This document shows, piece after piece, positions 1 through 6,153 of a stretch of 6,630 nt of DNA. Source of the stretch: MGBC114844 sp910585855 (GTDB lineage: Bacteria; Bacillota; Clostridia; Lachnospirales; Lachnospiraceae); assembly GCA_965646165.1 (NCBI GenBank), contig CBFFYP010000144.1, positions 1 through 6,630 of the forward strand, read 5' to 3'. The position numbers and the translations under genes are program-made. The first letter of the stretch is position 1; each line of letters begins with the position of its first letter. The notes beneath the pieces are model-generated. The model was not told the DNA's origin. It made no database searches and saw nothing but the letters and a program-made list of their open reading frames with translations.

Positions 1-228
1 TTCGGCAAGGCTCTCCGTCCTCCGCCTATGGATATATTCCAATTCTGCCTTGCTTGTAGTATTCGCAGCCCTCCGTGCCAGCTCCTTAATCTCGTCAGTA
101 AACTCAGCCTTTGATTTACTGTTTTTCTCGGAACTTGGAATGATAGACCAGTCAGGCTTCCTGCCGCTCAATGGCATACTGTGTTTCGTATTTACAGAAT
201 TTACTGCACTTAAAGCCGAATTTCCCAT
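1..228 (-). CDS. Small Lachnospiraceae-type hypothetical protein, N-terminal 76 residues (cut by window edge)
   Basis: An uninterrupted minus-strand frame runs from ATG at 228 to the left edge without a stop. The start is preceded by a good ribosome site, GAGGTGG, with its last G 4 bases before the ATG. The product begins MGNSALSAVNSVNTKHSMPL and continues with a polar, charged stretch (FTDEIKELARRAANTT, then IHRRRTESLAE) predicted to be helical. No signal peptide, membrane segment or catalytic motif is visible. It follows the frameshifted MSVNG gene by 46 bases on the same strand and is probably the last visible gene of the same operon. I do not recognise a characterised family and assign no function. 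Codon use looks like a genuine, undamaged gene. The C-terminus is outside the window. Confidence 0.72.
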   Translation of the reverse strand, partial: MGNSALSAVNSVNTKHSMPLSGRKPDWSIIPSSEKNSKSKAEFTDEIKELARRAANTTSKAELEYIHRRRTESLAE

Positions 229-274
229 GAGTCCACCTCACAATTCATTTTCCTATCTGCGGTTTCTCTTCCAA

Positions 275-919
275 TCAGAGCCGCTCCTGCTCCCCTGATT
301 CCCCAATCCGTTGGAACGCCAGGATACCTGCCTTGTTGGGCTGTGGCTTATCGGGGATATACAGCCGATAGAATCTATTTCTTGTTTATGAAATCCCAAT
401 ACACCTGCATACTGTACTGGTAATATGCCACCGCTTTTTTCTGACTCAACAGCTTCGCTTCATATCGCTGATCTGTTTCTGGAATATATCCATGAAATTT
501 GTCCTATCGTTCAATCCCATCATACCCGTTCCCGGTGGAAGTGATGTAAGCCCTCCATTCTTGTCTACGCTCATATAGAATTCCAATGCAGTCATTTCCA
601 CTAATGAAGCATTCCGGGGATTTATTTTGTTGATATGTATGGTCTGCTCAAACTCATCCCCATTCTCATCAATACCTTTTGCAATCACAGTCGGGTCATC
701 TTCTGTTGAGCCTTCTGCATATTTAATATAGAAGAACAGCCCTGTCCCATTACCACCGGAATACAGCATATCATCCGTTTTCAAATAAACAGTATGTCCT
801 TTCTTAACCGCCGCATTGTTTAGCTGTTCTGCAAAATTCTTTCCTGTCGTATTCTGCTGTGTTTTTCTTGCTCCCTGCCACGCCGGATATCCTGTTGTTC
901 CTATTCCATTTACACTCAT
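275..919 (-). pseudogene. MSVNG-type hypothetical protein, broken by two compensating frameshifts
   Basis: The start at 919 is chosen because GGAGG lies 10 bases upstream and the product begins MSVNGIGTTGYPAWQGARKT. The upstream in-frame ATGs near 1009 and 1045 give unconvincing extensions. Frame 1 is coding-like to about 460, where it runs into a stop at 446 (ISDMKRSC). From about 462 the next frame reads YEAKLLSQKKAVAYYQYSMQ then VYWDFINKK, with a stop at 375. From about 385 the original frame resumes as NRFYRLYIPDKPQPNKAG and ILAFQRIGESGEQERL, ending in TGA at 275. The whole span is 645 bases, exactly 215 codons, so the two shifts cancel. No membrane segment is seen. The N-terminus recalls a Lachnospiraceae family of unknown function (possibly DUF6033), which is recollection rather than a search result. 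Function unknown. A sequencing error is possible but would need two events. Confidence 0.7.
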
Positions 920-1075
920 CTTCAAATATCCTCCATCATTTTTATAATTGCGACCCCTCTGTCGGTCAGAGCCACATCCGCTCCCTCGCAATAAGTCCGA
1001 GCGGTTCATTGCCTCACCTCTGGGCAGACCGCAGAGGCAAAGCATTATGCACCTCTGCGGAATAGGGTGTAAAGG
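920..1075 (-). promoter_or_regulatory. Intergenic leader with alternative hairpins
   Basis: This gap between the 79-aa gene and the MSVNG gene contains complementary CAGAGG/CCTCTG segments. On the minus strand CCGCAGAGG (1060-1052) pairs perfectly with CCTCTGCGG (1037-1029) over 9 bp. The same CCTCTG can instead pair with CAGAGG at 1022-1017. A further small stem, CTCTG/CAGAG, lies at 957-971. No run of T follows any stem on the minus strand, so a simple terminator is unlikely. The arrangement would suit mRNA processing or translational control, but this is inference from pairing alone. Confidence 0.4.
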
Positions 1076-1315
1076 TTATATCTGTATATCCAGTGTGCTG
1101 CCCGAAGATGGTTTTTTCACAAGAGAACTGCCTGACTGCACAAGCGAATTGTCGATGGACTCCCTTGTAATTCCGTCCAATGCCCCGGACGGGATCGGCT
1201 TGCCCGACTCCCATTTCGGATCAACAGCTTTCACCGCATCAACAAATGCCTGCGTATATGCCCTTTCATACTGCCTTAATGTATTCCCTGCTGCCAGTCT
1301 GTCATTCTTATCCAT
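1076..1315 (-). CDS. Intact 79-aa hypothetical protein
   Basis: A complete minus-strand frame starts at ATG 1315 and ends with TAA at 1076. The product begins MDKNDRLAAGNTLRQYERAY and includes TQAFVDAVKAVDPKWESGK and DGITRESIDNSLVQSG. It is soluble, mainly polar and probably helical, with no signal peptide or membrane span. A stop codon three codons upstream fixes the N-terminus. The ribosome site is weak (GGGAAA just before the ATG), and translation may be coupled to the gene upstream, whose stop at 1366 lies about 50 bases away. The family is not recognised and I assign no function. Its intact frame contrasts with the broken genes on both sides. Confidence 0.72.
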   Translation of the reverse strand: MDKNDRLAAGNTLRQYERAYTQAFVDAVKAVDPKWESGKPIPSGALDGITRESIDNSLVQSGSSLVKKPSSGSTLDIQI

Positions 1316-1474
1316 TTTCCCGGTTTACATTTCAAAATAATACATCGAAGCTTGTGTAGTGATTATCATTGCCTGACACTTTTCTGACAGAAAACTCTTT
1401 CTTGGTCAGTTTCAAACATTCTATCTGTACTCCGGTATATCAATGATTCTATTTTCATGCCACGGTTTTTTTCT

Positions 1475-1483
1475 CCGTTACAA
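1475..1483. repeat. Target-site duplication, left copy of element A (2 bases lost)
   Basis: CCGTTACAA matches the right copy CCGTTAAACAA at 2773-2783 apart from a two-base deletion. An 11-bp duplication is within the 10-12 bp typical of IS231-type IS4 elements. Confidence 0.6.
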
Positions 1484-1494
1484 CCACGCACCCT

Positions 1495-2700
1495 TTAGGA
1501 GTATGACAAAGTTGCTGTTGGGAATTTTACGTTTTTCAATTAAAGCATTTTTAGACAGTTCTAAAAAAATCTGAGAAAATATAGTTTCTTTATCGTGGAA
1601 GTAGATCATATAATCAAAAGGTGCAATTTCGGTTCTCTCCACACACTCCGATCCTGTTCGGAGTCAAGTGGGGAAAATCAATATCTCAAGAGATTTCATC
1701 AAAAGTGCCAAAAAGCTTTTTCGTTTTAACACACTTCACTGGGATTCTTTTGATTTTGAGTAGGAATATTTCCTAACAAGCAAGGACTTATATCGTTTGA
1801 ACACAAGATCTTACTGCAACGCAAACGATAAAATTCCAGCACTTTTTCTGCGGAAAAACTGAGATTAGGAAGGGAGTAGATCCAACATAAAATTGATGTG
1901 TGATTTTGGTTCCTTCACTATTAGGTTGTCTGTTTTCTTTCTTAGCTTTTTAAACGTTTTTCTTCGATGCCTATTTCTTCTTTCGTTTTCTTTATGCACT
2001 GATTTCATGAAATGAAATTTTTATGATATCTTTGATATAAAACGGTAGTTCCATTAGACTTTTTTTTATCAAACTGGTTTTTAACCAGTCAGAAAGGAAG
2101 TATTTTTTTCTCCTTGTTATTGTACAATTTAAAATGTTTGTTTTTTATTCTTATAATAAAATCTCACCACTTTTTAAACAAGCTCATGCTTGTGATAGTT
2201 CCATAGGCGATCTGCGTATAATTCAAGTCTTTTCCTAATTTCAAATTTTTTAAGGTTTTCCTGTCGATTGTTCTGTCTAATTTGAATTGGTTGGCAGGTT
2301 AGGAGAAACAAATCAATCCCATAATGCAAGTGCCCATTGTTTTTTTATAGTCCTTTTTGGACCATATCGGATGCATCACAGCATGACATAGATAGGTTCT
2401 AATTCTGCTGGTTCTTATTTAGTGAATGATTTCATTTTGGTTCATTTTTGATATCATCCATAGATCAGTCTTTACATTGGATAATTTTTTATCAGTGCAG
2501 TATCACTTTATTTCTTTTTTTTTAAGATTGCAAAACTTGACTGACATGCTACCCAAAGATTATTATATAAAGATAGTACAACTCAGTATACGATTAAATC
2601 CACGGGTTTTTATAATTTTCGTTTTCTCTAATTGCCTTGCTTTTCATAGCATTTTTTTCATAATCTTCTGGAATAAGTCAATTAATTTCTTTATCTCCAA
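1495..2700 (-). pseudogene. IS4-family DDE transposase remnant of element A
   Basis: Reading all minus frames in order gives a recognisable but shattered IS4-family transposase. The start is TTG at 2700, after GAGGTG 7 bases upstream. IPEDYEKNAMKSKAIRENEN then lies near 2670-2600. The first catalytic motif DASD is at 2377-2366, followed by HYGIDLFLLTCQPIQIRQNN. The second catalytic Asp is in YADRLWNY (ADR at 2215-2207). IKKTKEEIGIEEKRLKKLRK lies near 2010-1950. EFYRLR at 1836-1816 is the start of the family's Y-R-E-K signature, followed in shifted frames by FKRYKSLL. A likely end, KFPTATLSYS, has its TAA at 1495, inside the element's end. Many stops and frameshifts exclude function. The third catalytic Glu is not visible. 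Confidence 0.78.
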
Positions 2701-2720
2701 TATGTTTCACCTCAAGTTTA

Positions 2721-2747
2721 ATTATACAGGAAACGACTTTATATGAA
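2721..2747 (-). promoter_or_regulatory. Likely original transposase promoter of element A
   Basis: On the minus strand TTCATA (2747-2742) and TATAAT (2726-2721) are separated by 15 bases. They lie about 20 bases upstream of the transposase start. Element B has the same TTCATA and TATAAT pair at the matching place with a 16-base spacer, which supports shared ancestry. Strength is unknown. Confidence 0.5.
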
Positions 2748-2772
2748 GTTATAATTAAGTTGGTGAGTTATG

Positions 2773-2783
2773 CCGTTAAACAA
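2773..2783. repeat. Target-site duplication, right copy of element A
   Basis: CCGTTAAACAA directly abuts the CATAACTC end of element A. On the minus strand it encodes the LFNG portion of the interrupted host gene. Confidence 0.62.
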
Positions 2784-3056
2784 GACTGCCAATCCAGTAA
2801 CAAGACTGATGTAGTCGCCATCCTTATTCATATGCGGGCTCATCCTTTTGATTGCTGAATTTGTGTACCACGCCGAACACGCCGCCGACATTAGTTTTCA
2901 TTACTGGCATGATACTGTTTGCTGTCGTTCAATACCAGCCTTTTCAGCATATCATTACCGCCCTTGCTTGTTTATGGCATTCCGATATCTGCTGAAATCG
3001 TTACGAAATTCCCTGATTATAAGCATATTTCCTGTTACCTCCTCTACGCTTCATGC

Positions 3057-3774
3057 TTATAATGCCGAAACATTAGCCGTTCCAGCATGGACGCATTTCT
3101 CCATGCCGCCTCTTTGGGCGAACCTTACTAGCATCTTCATGGCTGCGCCAGCCATCAGTTTCTGCGGCACGTCATGTTACCACTGCGGATTTTTGTTTAC
3201 ATCGTTAAAAGCCGTCTGCTGCTTTCGCCTTGGCGATACAGCCTCGTTAACTCGCCTGAAATCATTTCTTAACCCTCGACCGTCAGCCATCTTCTGGAAC
3301 GCTATCAGTACCGGCCAGTTTCATCATCAAGCGTCATCTTTACGGAATCCGTTCAGATTTCATCCTTCACATAACGTCCGGCCGAGCCGTCCTTATATCC
3401 TGCACGATTCTCATCGTGAAAGGTTTCCATACGCCCTTACTAGTCCACAGCCTGGTCCGAAAGACCGTTATTTGCACCGCTGTCCGGCCCTGTCAGCTCC
3501 CGGTTTCTTCTCGGACAGACGGTTATCCATTAACTTGCCCTATGGACTTTGACGCCTGATTATGACGCTTTCGCTTCACCACGCCTCTGGGTTCTGACCC
3601 TTGCGGCCCGTTTTGCAGCTTTCAAGCCCCTCCTGAGATTGTTAACCGTTCACCGCCCTGTCGGCCTGCGGCTGCTGTGCCTCCGGAGCCATTCCGTTCA
3701 GGCTTTTGCACTTCAATGTTTCTTCGATACCATTCGGTTTCCCGCGGCTGTCGCTTCATTCCACTTATAGACAT
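3057..3774 (-). pseudogene. ~240-codon MSISG-type hypothetical gene, multiply frameshifted
   Basis: A strong ribosome site, AAGGAGG (3790-3784), precedes ATG 3774, which reads MSISG. Allowing one added base, the start continues as MSISGNEATAAGNRMVSKK. Later coding-like pieces lie in changing minus frames: SLNGMAPEAQQPQADRAVNG, QSQEGLESCKTGRKGQ, ELTGPDSGANNGLSDQAVD, ENRAGYKDGSAGRYVKDEI and TDSVKMTLDDETGRY. The longest follows: MADGRGLRNDFRRVNEAVSP, KQQTAFNDVNKNPQW, then HDVPQKLMAGAAMKMLVRFA and GGMEKCVHAGTANVSAL, with TAA at 3057. At least five frame changes or stops are needed. The span is 718 bases. The composition is clearly richer in GC than element A. It is the first gene after the kinase and its repeat-bearing upstream region, and ends 30 bases before the next gene. 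I do not recognise a characterised family. Long plus-strand frames here (2848-3552, 3549-3770) are its antisense shadows. Confidence 0.62.
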
Positions 3775-3882
3775 TACGTCATTCCTCCTTGGACTAATAT
3801 GGTTATGTACCAACCTGGTTCGCATACAATCTTGAACGTTGGTTAAATCCATCGGCAGATGGCCCGCATTTCAAACCGCAGA
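3775..3882 (-). promoter_or_regulatory. Upstream region and ribosome site of the MSISG gene
   Basis: This 108-base stretch separates the tandem repeats from the MSISG start. It contains the AAGGAGG ribosome site at 3790-3784. A weak TTGAAA element (around 3876-3871) has only a poor -10 match (TGGATT) 17 bases further on, so the promoter is not fixed. An in-frame ATG at 3852 extends the MSISG frame by 26 codons but lacks a ribosome site. Confidence 0.35.
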
Positions 3883-3924
3883 TTGCACCAATAGTGACTA
3901 TAAATTGCACGAAATGACCATAAA
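3883..3924 (-). promoter_or_regulatory. Tandem ~20-bp direct repeats, candidate LytTR-regulator binding site
   Basis: Two contiguous repeats read on the minus strand: TTTATGGTCATTTCGTGCAA (3924-3905) and a 22-base unit (3904-3883) beginning TTTATAGTCA and ending GTGCAA. The spacing between equivalent bases is 20-22, two helical turns. LytTR regulators such as AgrA are known to bind imperfect direct repeats with about this spacing. The site begins 3 bases after the kinase stop, downstream of a LytTR regulator gene and upstream of the MSISG operon. Binding is inferred from position and architecture, not from a consensus match. Confidence 0.5.
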
Positions 3925-3926
3925 GT

Positions 3927-4769
3927 TTATAACATCACCACCGCCTGGAACTTTTCCTCATCGCAGGAAACGGCGAAATCGCCCCCGTATTTGTCCGCCA
4001 CTGCCTTCACGTTCGACAGACCAGTACCTTCCGTGACCTGCACTTTCTCCACCACGGGGTTTCTTACGGAGAAGATCAGCTTCCCGCCCTCCTGCACCAG
4101 CTTGACGTGGATAACGGCATTCCTCCCCTGCCGCTCCACCTTCACGCATTCATGGATGACGTTGTCCAGCAGGTTGGAGAGCAGGATCACCGTTTCCTCC
4201 TCATTCAGCCGCAGCCCGCCCATGTCGCCCACCCGGAACGTCATGGACATGCCCTGCTCCCTTGCGGCATGAAACTTCTGGTTCAGGACGGCGTCCACCA
4301 CCGGGTGGTTCGTACTGATCGCCGCCATCTCCACCGATATGCTCTCCGTCAGCCGCTCCGCCAGCGCGGTGACCTGCGTATCACCTTTCTTCAACAGCAC
4401 CTGCATCGTCCTGATCTGGTTCTTATAATCGTGCATCTTCCTCCCCTGCCGCTCATAGACCGCCTGCATATCCCGGTAATGGGCAAGCTGACTCTCCTTC
4501 TTCTGACCTGCCAGCGCGCTTTCCCGGAGTAGCTCCTCTTTTTCGAGAATTCCCTGCATCAGCTCTATAACAAAGATGTTTATGAATATCAGCCCCACCG
4601 ACAGAAAAAGGTATGCCGTCTGCACCTTTCTCTCCCCGCTGTAACAAAAATACATGAGCAGCAGGATCATAAAGAACATCCCCCATTCCTTACGGGAAAG
4701 TTCCCATAGACGAGAACTTAACGAAAAACCATATAAAATAGTGGATTCCAAAAGAAAAAATAAATTCAT
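3927..4769 (-). CDS. Chimeric C-terminal fragment of AgrC-like GHKL histidine kinase
   Basis: This 280-aa frame starts at ATG 4769 inside element B, after GAAAGAGG about 7 bases upstream. About 22 residues (MNLFFLLESTILYGFSLSSR plus two) come from IS DNA. The host kinase resumes at ELSRKEWGMFF. Two membrane spans follow (about residues 31-43 and 51-70), then a linker helix (71-110). The phospho-acceptor region GRKMHDYKNQIRTMQVLLKK has His113. The ATP-binding domain has the N box LLSNLLDNVIHEC (Asn203) and a G box EGTGLSNVKAVADKYGG (residues 247-263). The end FQAVVML matches the usual GHKL C-terminus. The sensing part with most membrane helices is missing, so signal-responsive function is unlikely, though the catalytic core is open and might be made. 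The last residues lie just before the tandem repeats at 3883-3924. Confidence 0.72.
   Translation of the reverse strand: MNLFFLLESTILYGFSLSSRLWELSRKEWGMFFMILLLMYFCYSGERKVQTAYLFLSVGLIFINIFVIELMQGILEKEELLRESALAGQKKESQLAHYRDMQAVYERQGRKMHDYKNQIRTMQVLLKKGDTQVTALAERLTESISVEMAAISTNHPVVDAVLNQKFHAAREQGMSMTFRVGDMGGLRLNEEETVILLSNLLDNVIHECVKVERQGRNAVIHVKLVQEGGKLIFSVRNPVVEKVQVTEGTGLSNVKAVADKYGGDFAVSCDEEKFQAVVML
4694..4704. repeat. Target-site duplication, left copy of element B
   Basis: GGGAAAGTTCC abuts the CATAGACG end of element B and is identical to the copy at 6154-6164. On the minus strand it encodes part of RELS in the kinase. Confidence 0.88.
4705..4725 (+). repeat. Left terminal inverted repeat of element B
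   Basis: It reads CATAGACGAGAACTTAACGA plus one A. It differs from the right end (reverse complement) only at positions 6 and 9. Confidence 0.88.
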
Positions 4770-4792
4770 AACAGACCTCTTTCGTGTATAAT
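4765..4792 (+). promoter_or_regulatory. Transposase promoter of element B
   Basis: TTCATA (4765-4770) and TATAAT (4787-4792) are 16 bases apart and point at the transposase start at 4828. The -10 lies inside the left arm of the 13-bp inverted repeat, so a transcript starting about 7 bases later would lack that arm. The same hexamer pair occurs in element A. Confidence 0.55.
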
Positions 4793-4849
4793 GATTATGA
4801 GAAAAAATTTACCAAAGGAGGACGGTCATGAATTTACAAAATCATTATA
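4770..4849 (-). promoter_or_regulatory. Possible outward promoter and ribosome site for the chimeric kinase
   Basis: Because the 13-bp repeat is symmetrical, its right arm carries a TATAAT on the minus strand (4849-4844) facing the kinase fragment. GAAAGAGG (4784-4777) then precedes ATG 4769. No convincing -35 is seen at normal spacing, so activity is uncertain. Confidence 0.3.
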
Positions 4850-4852
4850 CAC
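4784..4852 (+). repeat. 13-bp inverted repeat around the transposase ribosome site and start codon
   Basis: GTGTATAATGATT (4784-4796) and AATCATTATACAC (4840-4852) are perfect reverse complements. They enclose 43 bases that hold AAAGGAGG (4814-4821) and ATG 4828. RNA entering from outside the element would contain both arms and could fold so as to restrict the ribosome site. The element's own transcript would not. Such protection is known for IS10, IS50 and IS231-like elements. Confidence 0.65.
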
Positions 4853-6140
4853 CAAATCGAAACCATAAAGCGTACAACGAGATTTTTAAACTGGACAATC
4901 AATTTGTTCCCACCACACAACAGATAGAGAAATGCAAAACGCACCGCATTGCCGACTCGCACAAAGAAACGTGAGGGTATGTTCTGCACATACTTGACTA
5001 AAAAATGCTTATTTCTCTACGTCGTCCATCTGATTTCTTTCTCATCCTGGCTGGTCGTGCCTTTCGCACTGGAAATTTCCACGATTTTTGGACAACGTCA
5101 TGGCGAAAGCATTTTTTTTGAAGAGCAACCTTCCTTGCGTGAGATCCTCCATTCCCTGCTTGTCGCCATTCTTCCAGTAGCGGATGCTTCTACTTGGAAA
5201 AGGAGTAAAACATGTACTTTTAGTGATGTTCTGTTGATTCGTTCAGGAGCGGGAAACAACAGGAACCAGCAACGAATCCTCTCTGTTATTCTTGAATGAA
5301 ACCGGTTGAAACAAATAAAGTTTCGATAAGCATACAGCGGAATTCTCTGACGTCATTTTTCATGGACAAGGAGAAAACTTGTAATGGCGGTGGTGGATTG
5401 GGGACAGACAGATTCCCTTTCTGCACAAGAGCAAGGTGAAGATTTTCATCTGCGTATACACCAAAATTATTTTCCTTGTATGATGCAGATGGGAGAAGAT
5501 TTCTTGGTCGTCTTGTGAAAGAAGCGAAGAAAGCAGACTCGAACAATTGGAACAAATTTGGTTTCTGAGACTTAAGGGAATACGGATTTTTGTGTCATTT
5601 GCTCAGAAGTTCCTGCCTAGTCAAACAGAAAAAGGCAGAATGACGAAATTCAGAAAATCTTCGAGACCAAAACCGATATGGCGGATACAATTGCGTGTCG
5701 CAGGTTGGGTTTCTTAGTTATTACCTCTCTTGGTCAGAATCGTAGGTTTGGGGAAAATGCCTCTGTTACCAAAGTCGTGGCAGGTGCTTGTTTATTAAGC
5801 GCTTAAGCAAATTTTTCAATTCACACCATAAAAGCAGTTAGCTCGCCTTGCGGAAACAGAAAAAAACGCTCCTATGGCTTATCCTGATGGACAGTAGTGG
5901 GCGGACAATCCTTTCAGGCGAATGTTTTCTTGTAGAAAATATGAAACTTCTTATTCTGTTTATGAAAGAATGTAAAATTCATTCATACATTGATAAGGGA
6001 AGTTTCTGCTATCCTGGAGTCTTTTTTGTAGGACTTGACGGATAAAAAAATATATTCGCTATCTTTCGAAAAAACATCGTCGACGAATGAATCAAAATGA
6101 CGAGTTTCATTCGGCAGTTTTACCAGAACTCCTTCGTTAA
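4828..6140 (+). pseudogene. IS4-family DDE transposase remnant of element B
   Basis: The start ATG 4828 has a strong AAAGGAGG site and reads MNLQNHYTPNRNHKAYNEIF, but this frame stops at 4972. Later plus-strand pieces in changing frames include SLREILHSLLVAILPVADAS, with the first catalytic Asp in DAST (5183-5194). GDRQ near 5400-5408 is a likely second Asp motif. QGEDFHLRI follows (about 5430-5456), then FSLYDADGRRFLGRLVKEAK (about 5480-5525), LGFLVITSLGQ near 5710 and FIKRLSKFF (about 5790-5816, the K of the Y-R-E-K signature). The C-terminus, KYIRYLSKKHRRRMNQNDEF then HSAVLPELLR, ends in TAA at 6138-6140. The span is about 438 codons, normal for the family. The Glu region after RWQ is damaged. 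Several frameshifts and stops make it non-functional. Confidence 0.78.
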
Positions 6141-6153
6141 GTTCGCGCCTATG
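6133..6153 (-). repeat. Right terminal inverted repeat of element B
   Basis: The reverse complement reads CATAGGCGCGAACTTAACGA plus one A. It overlaps the last codons and TAA stop (6138-6140) of the transposase remnant. Confidence 0.88.

Larger units (their letters stand above)
1484..2772 (-). mobile_element. IS element A: decayed IS4-family insertion sequence
   Basis: The right end, read inward on the minus strand from 2772, is CATAACTCACCAACTTAATT. It shares the CATA...AACTTAA pattern with both ends of element B. The left end at 1484 reads CCACGCACCCTTTAGGAG, a damaged version of the same repeat that aligns if two short deletions are allowed. The flanks carry CCGTTAAACAA (2773-2783) and CCGTTACAA (1475-1483), an 11-bp target duplication with 2 bases lost. 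The interior is AT-rich and holds transposase remains. At about 1.29 kb it is roughly 160 bp shorter than element B, which fits accumulated deletions. The boundary at 1484 rests mainly on restoration of the host reading frame. The element cannot now move by itself. Confidence 0.75.
1366..3026 (-). pseudogene. ~120-codon hypothetical gene, frameshifted and interrupted by IS element A
   Basis: The start at 3026 has a strong ribosome site (GAGGAGGT, 10 bases upstream) and reads MLIIREFRNDFSRYRNAINK. Coding-like sequence then moves to a second frame (MLKRLVLNDSKQYHASNEN), a third (VGGVFGVVHKFSNQKDEPAY) and back to the first (KDGDYISLVTGLAVLFNG), where element A is inserted at 2772/2773. Beyond the element the frame continues as EKNRGMKIESLIYRSTDRMF and ETDQERVFCQKSVRQ, stopping at 1366. 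Joining the two parts with one target copy gives 363 bases, exactly 121 codons, with AVLFNGEKNRGM uninterrupted. The gene follows the MSISG pseudogene by 30 bases and precedes the 79-aa gene by about 50. Family and function are not recognised. The internal frameshifts mean it would be dead even without the insertion. Confidence 0.66.
4705..6153 (+). mobile_element. IS element B: complete-ended IS4-family (IS231-like ends) insertion sequence
   Basis: The 1449-bp element is bounded by inverted repeats 4705-4725 and 6133-6153, which match at 19 of 21 positions. It is flanked by a perfect 11-bp duplication. The ends follow a CAT...AACTTAA pattern, as I recall for IS231-type members of the IS4 family, and are related to those of element A. 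The single transposase frame on the plus strand is decayed. Its stop lies inside the right repeat, as is common in compact IS elements. The composition is more AT-rich than the kinase it entered. The element cannot supply its own transposase, but its ends look fit to be used by a related one. Confidence 0.88.

Noticed and set aside
50..298. Plus-strand open frame of 82 codons
   Set aside because: It is antisense to the left-edge gene, which has a good ribosome site and a natural N-terminus.
948..1340. Plus-strand open frame of 130 codons
   Set aside because: It is antisense to the 79-aa gene and the leader, with no ribosome site.
1384..1409. Imperfect hairpin CTGACAGAAA/TTTCTTGGTCAG
   Set aside because: It lies within the C-terminal coding remnant of the interrupted gene and has no T run.
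1639..1671. Extended hairpin with stem ACTCCGA/TCGGAGT
   Set aside because: It sits within the transposase remnant of element A, without a T run on either side. Probably incidental.
2073..2089. Hairpin ACTGGTT-TTT-AACCAGT near T runs, possible terminator
   Set aside because: The T run is 13 bases away on the plus strand and absent on the minus strand, and the site lies inside the transposase remnant.
2426..2746. Plus-strand open frame rich in Phe and Ile that looks like a membrane protein
   Set aside because: It is antisense to the transposase remnant of element A. Its hydrophobicity comes from AT-rich Lys/Asn/Glu codons read backwards.
2779..2808. Direct repeat AACAAGACTG, two copies 20 bases apart
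   Set aside because: It is inside the coding part of the interrupted gene (SLVTGLAVL). Only two copies, and explained by coding sequence.
2848..3552. Long plus-strand open frame of 234 codons
   Set aside because: It lies antisense to the decayed MSISG and MLII genes, has no ribosome site and no recognisable domain, and is rich in unusual Cys/His/Ser/Pro. Minus-strand frames here contain consistent gene-like pieces.
4107..4532. Plus-strand open frame of 141 codons, with others nearby (3991-4272)
   Set aside because: It is the exact antisense shadow of the GHKL kinase domain in a GC-rich gene. The His/Leu-rich composition is typical of such shadows.
4784..4852. Invertible DNA switch (two inverted repeats flanking a ribosome site)
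   Set aside because: The arrangement is better explained as the IS read-in protection hairpin. No recombinase is present and the enclosed segment is only 43 bases.
5286..5555. Minus-strand open frame of 89 codons
   Set aside because: It is antisense to the transposase remnant of element B, which has recognisable LYDADGRRFLGRLVKEA and QGEDFHLRI on the plus strand.
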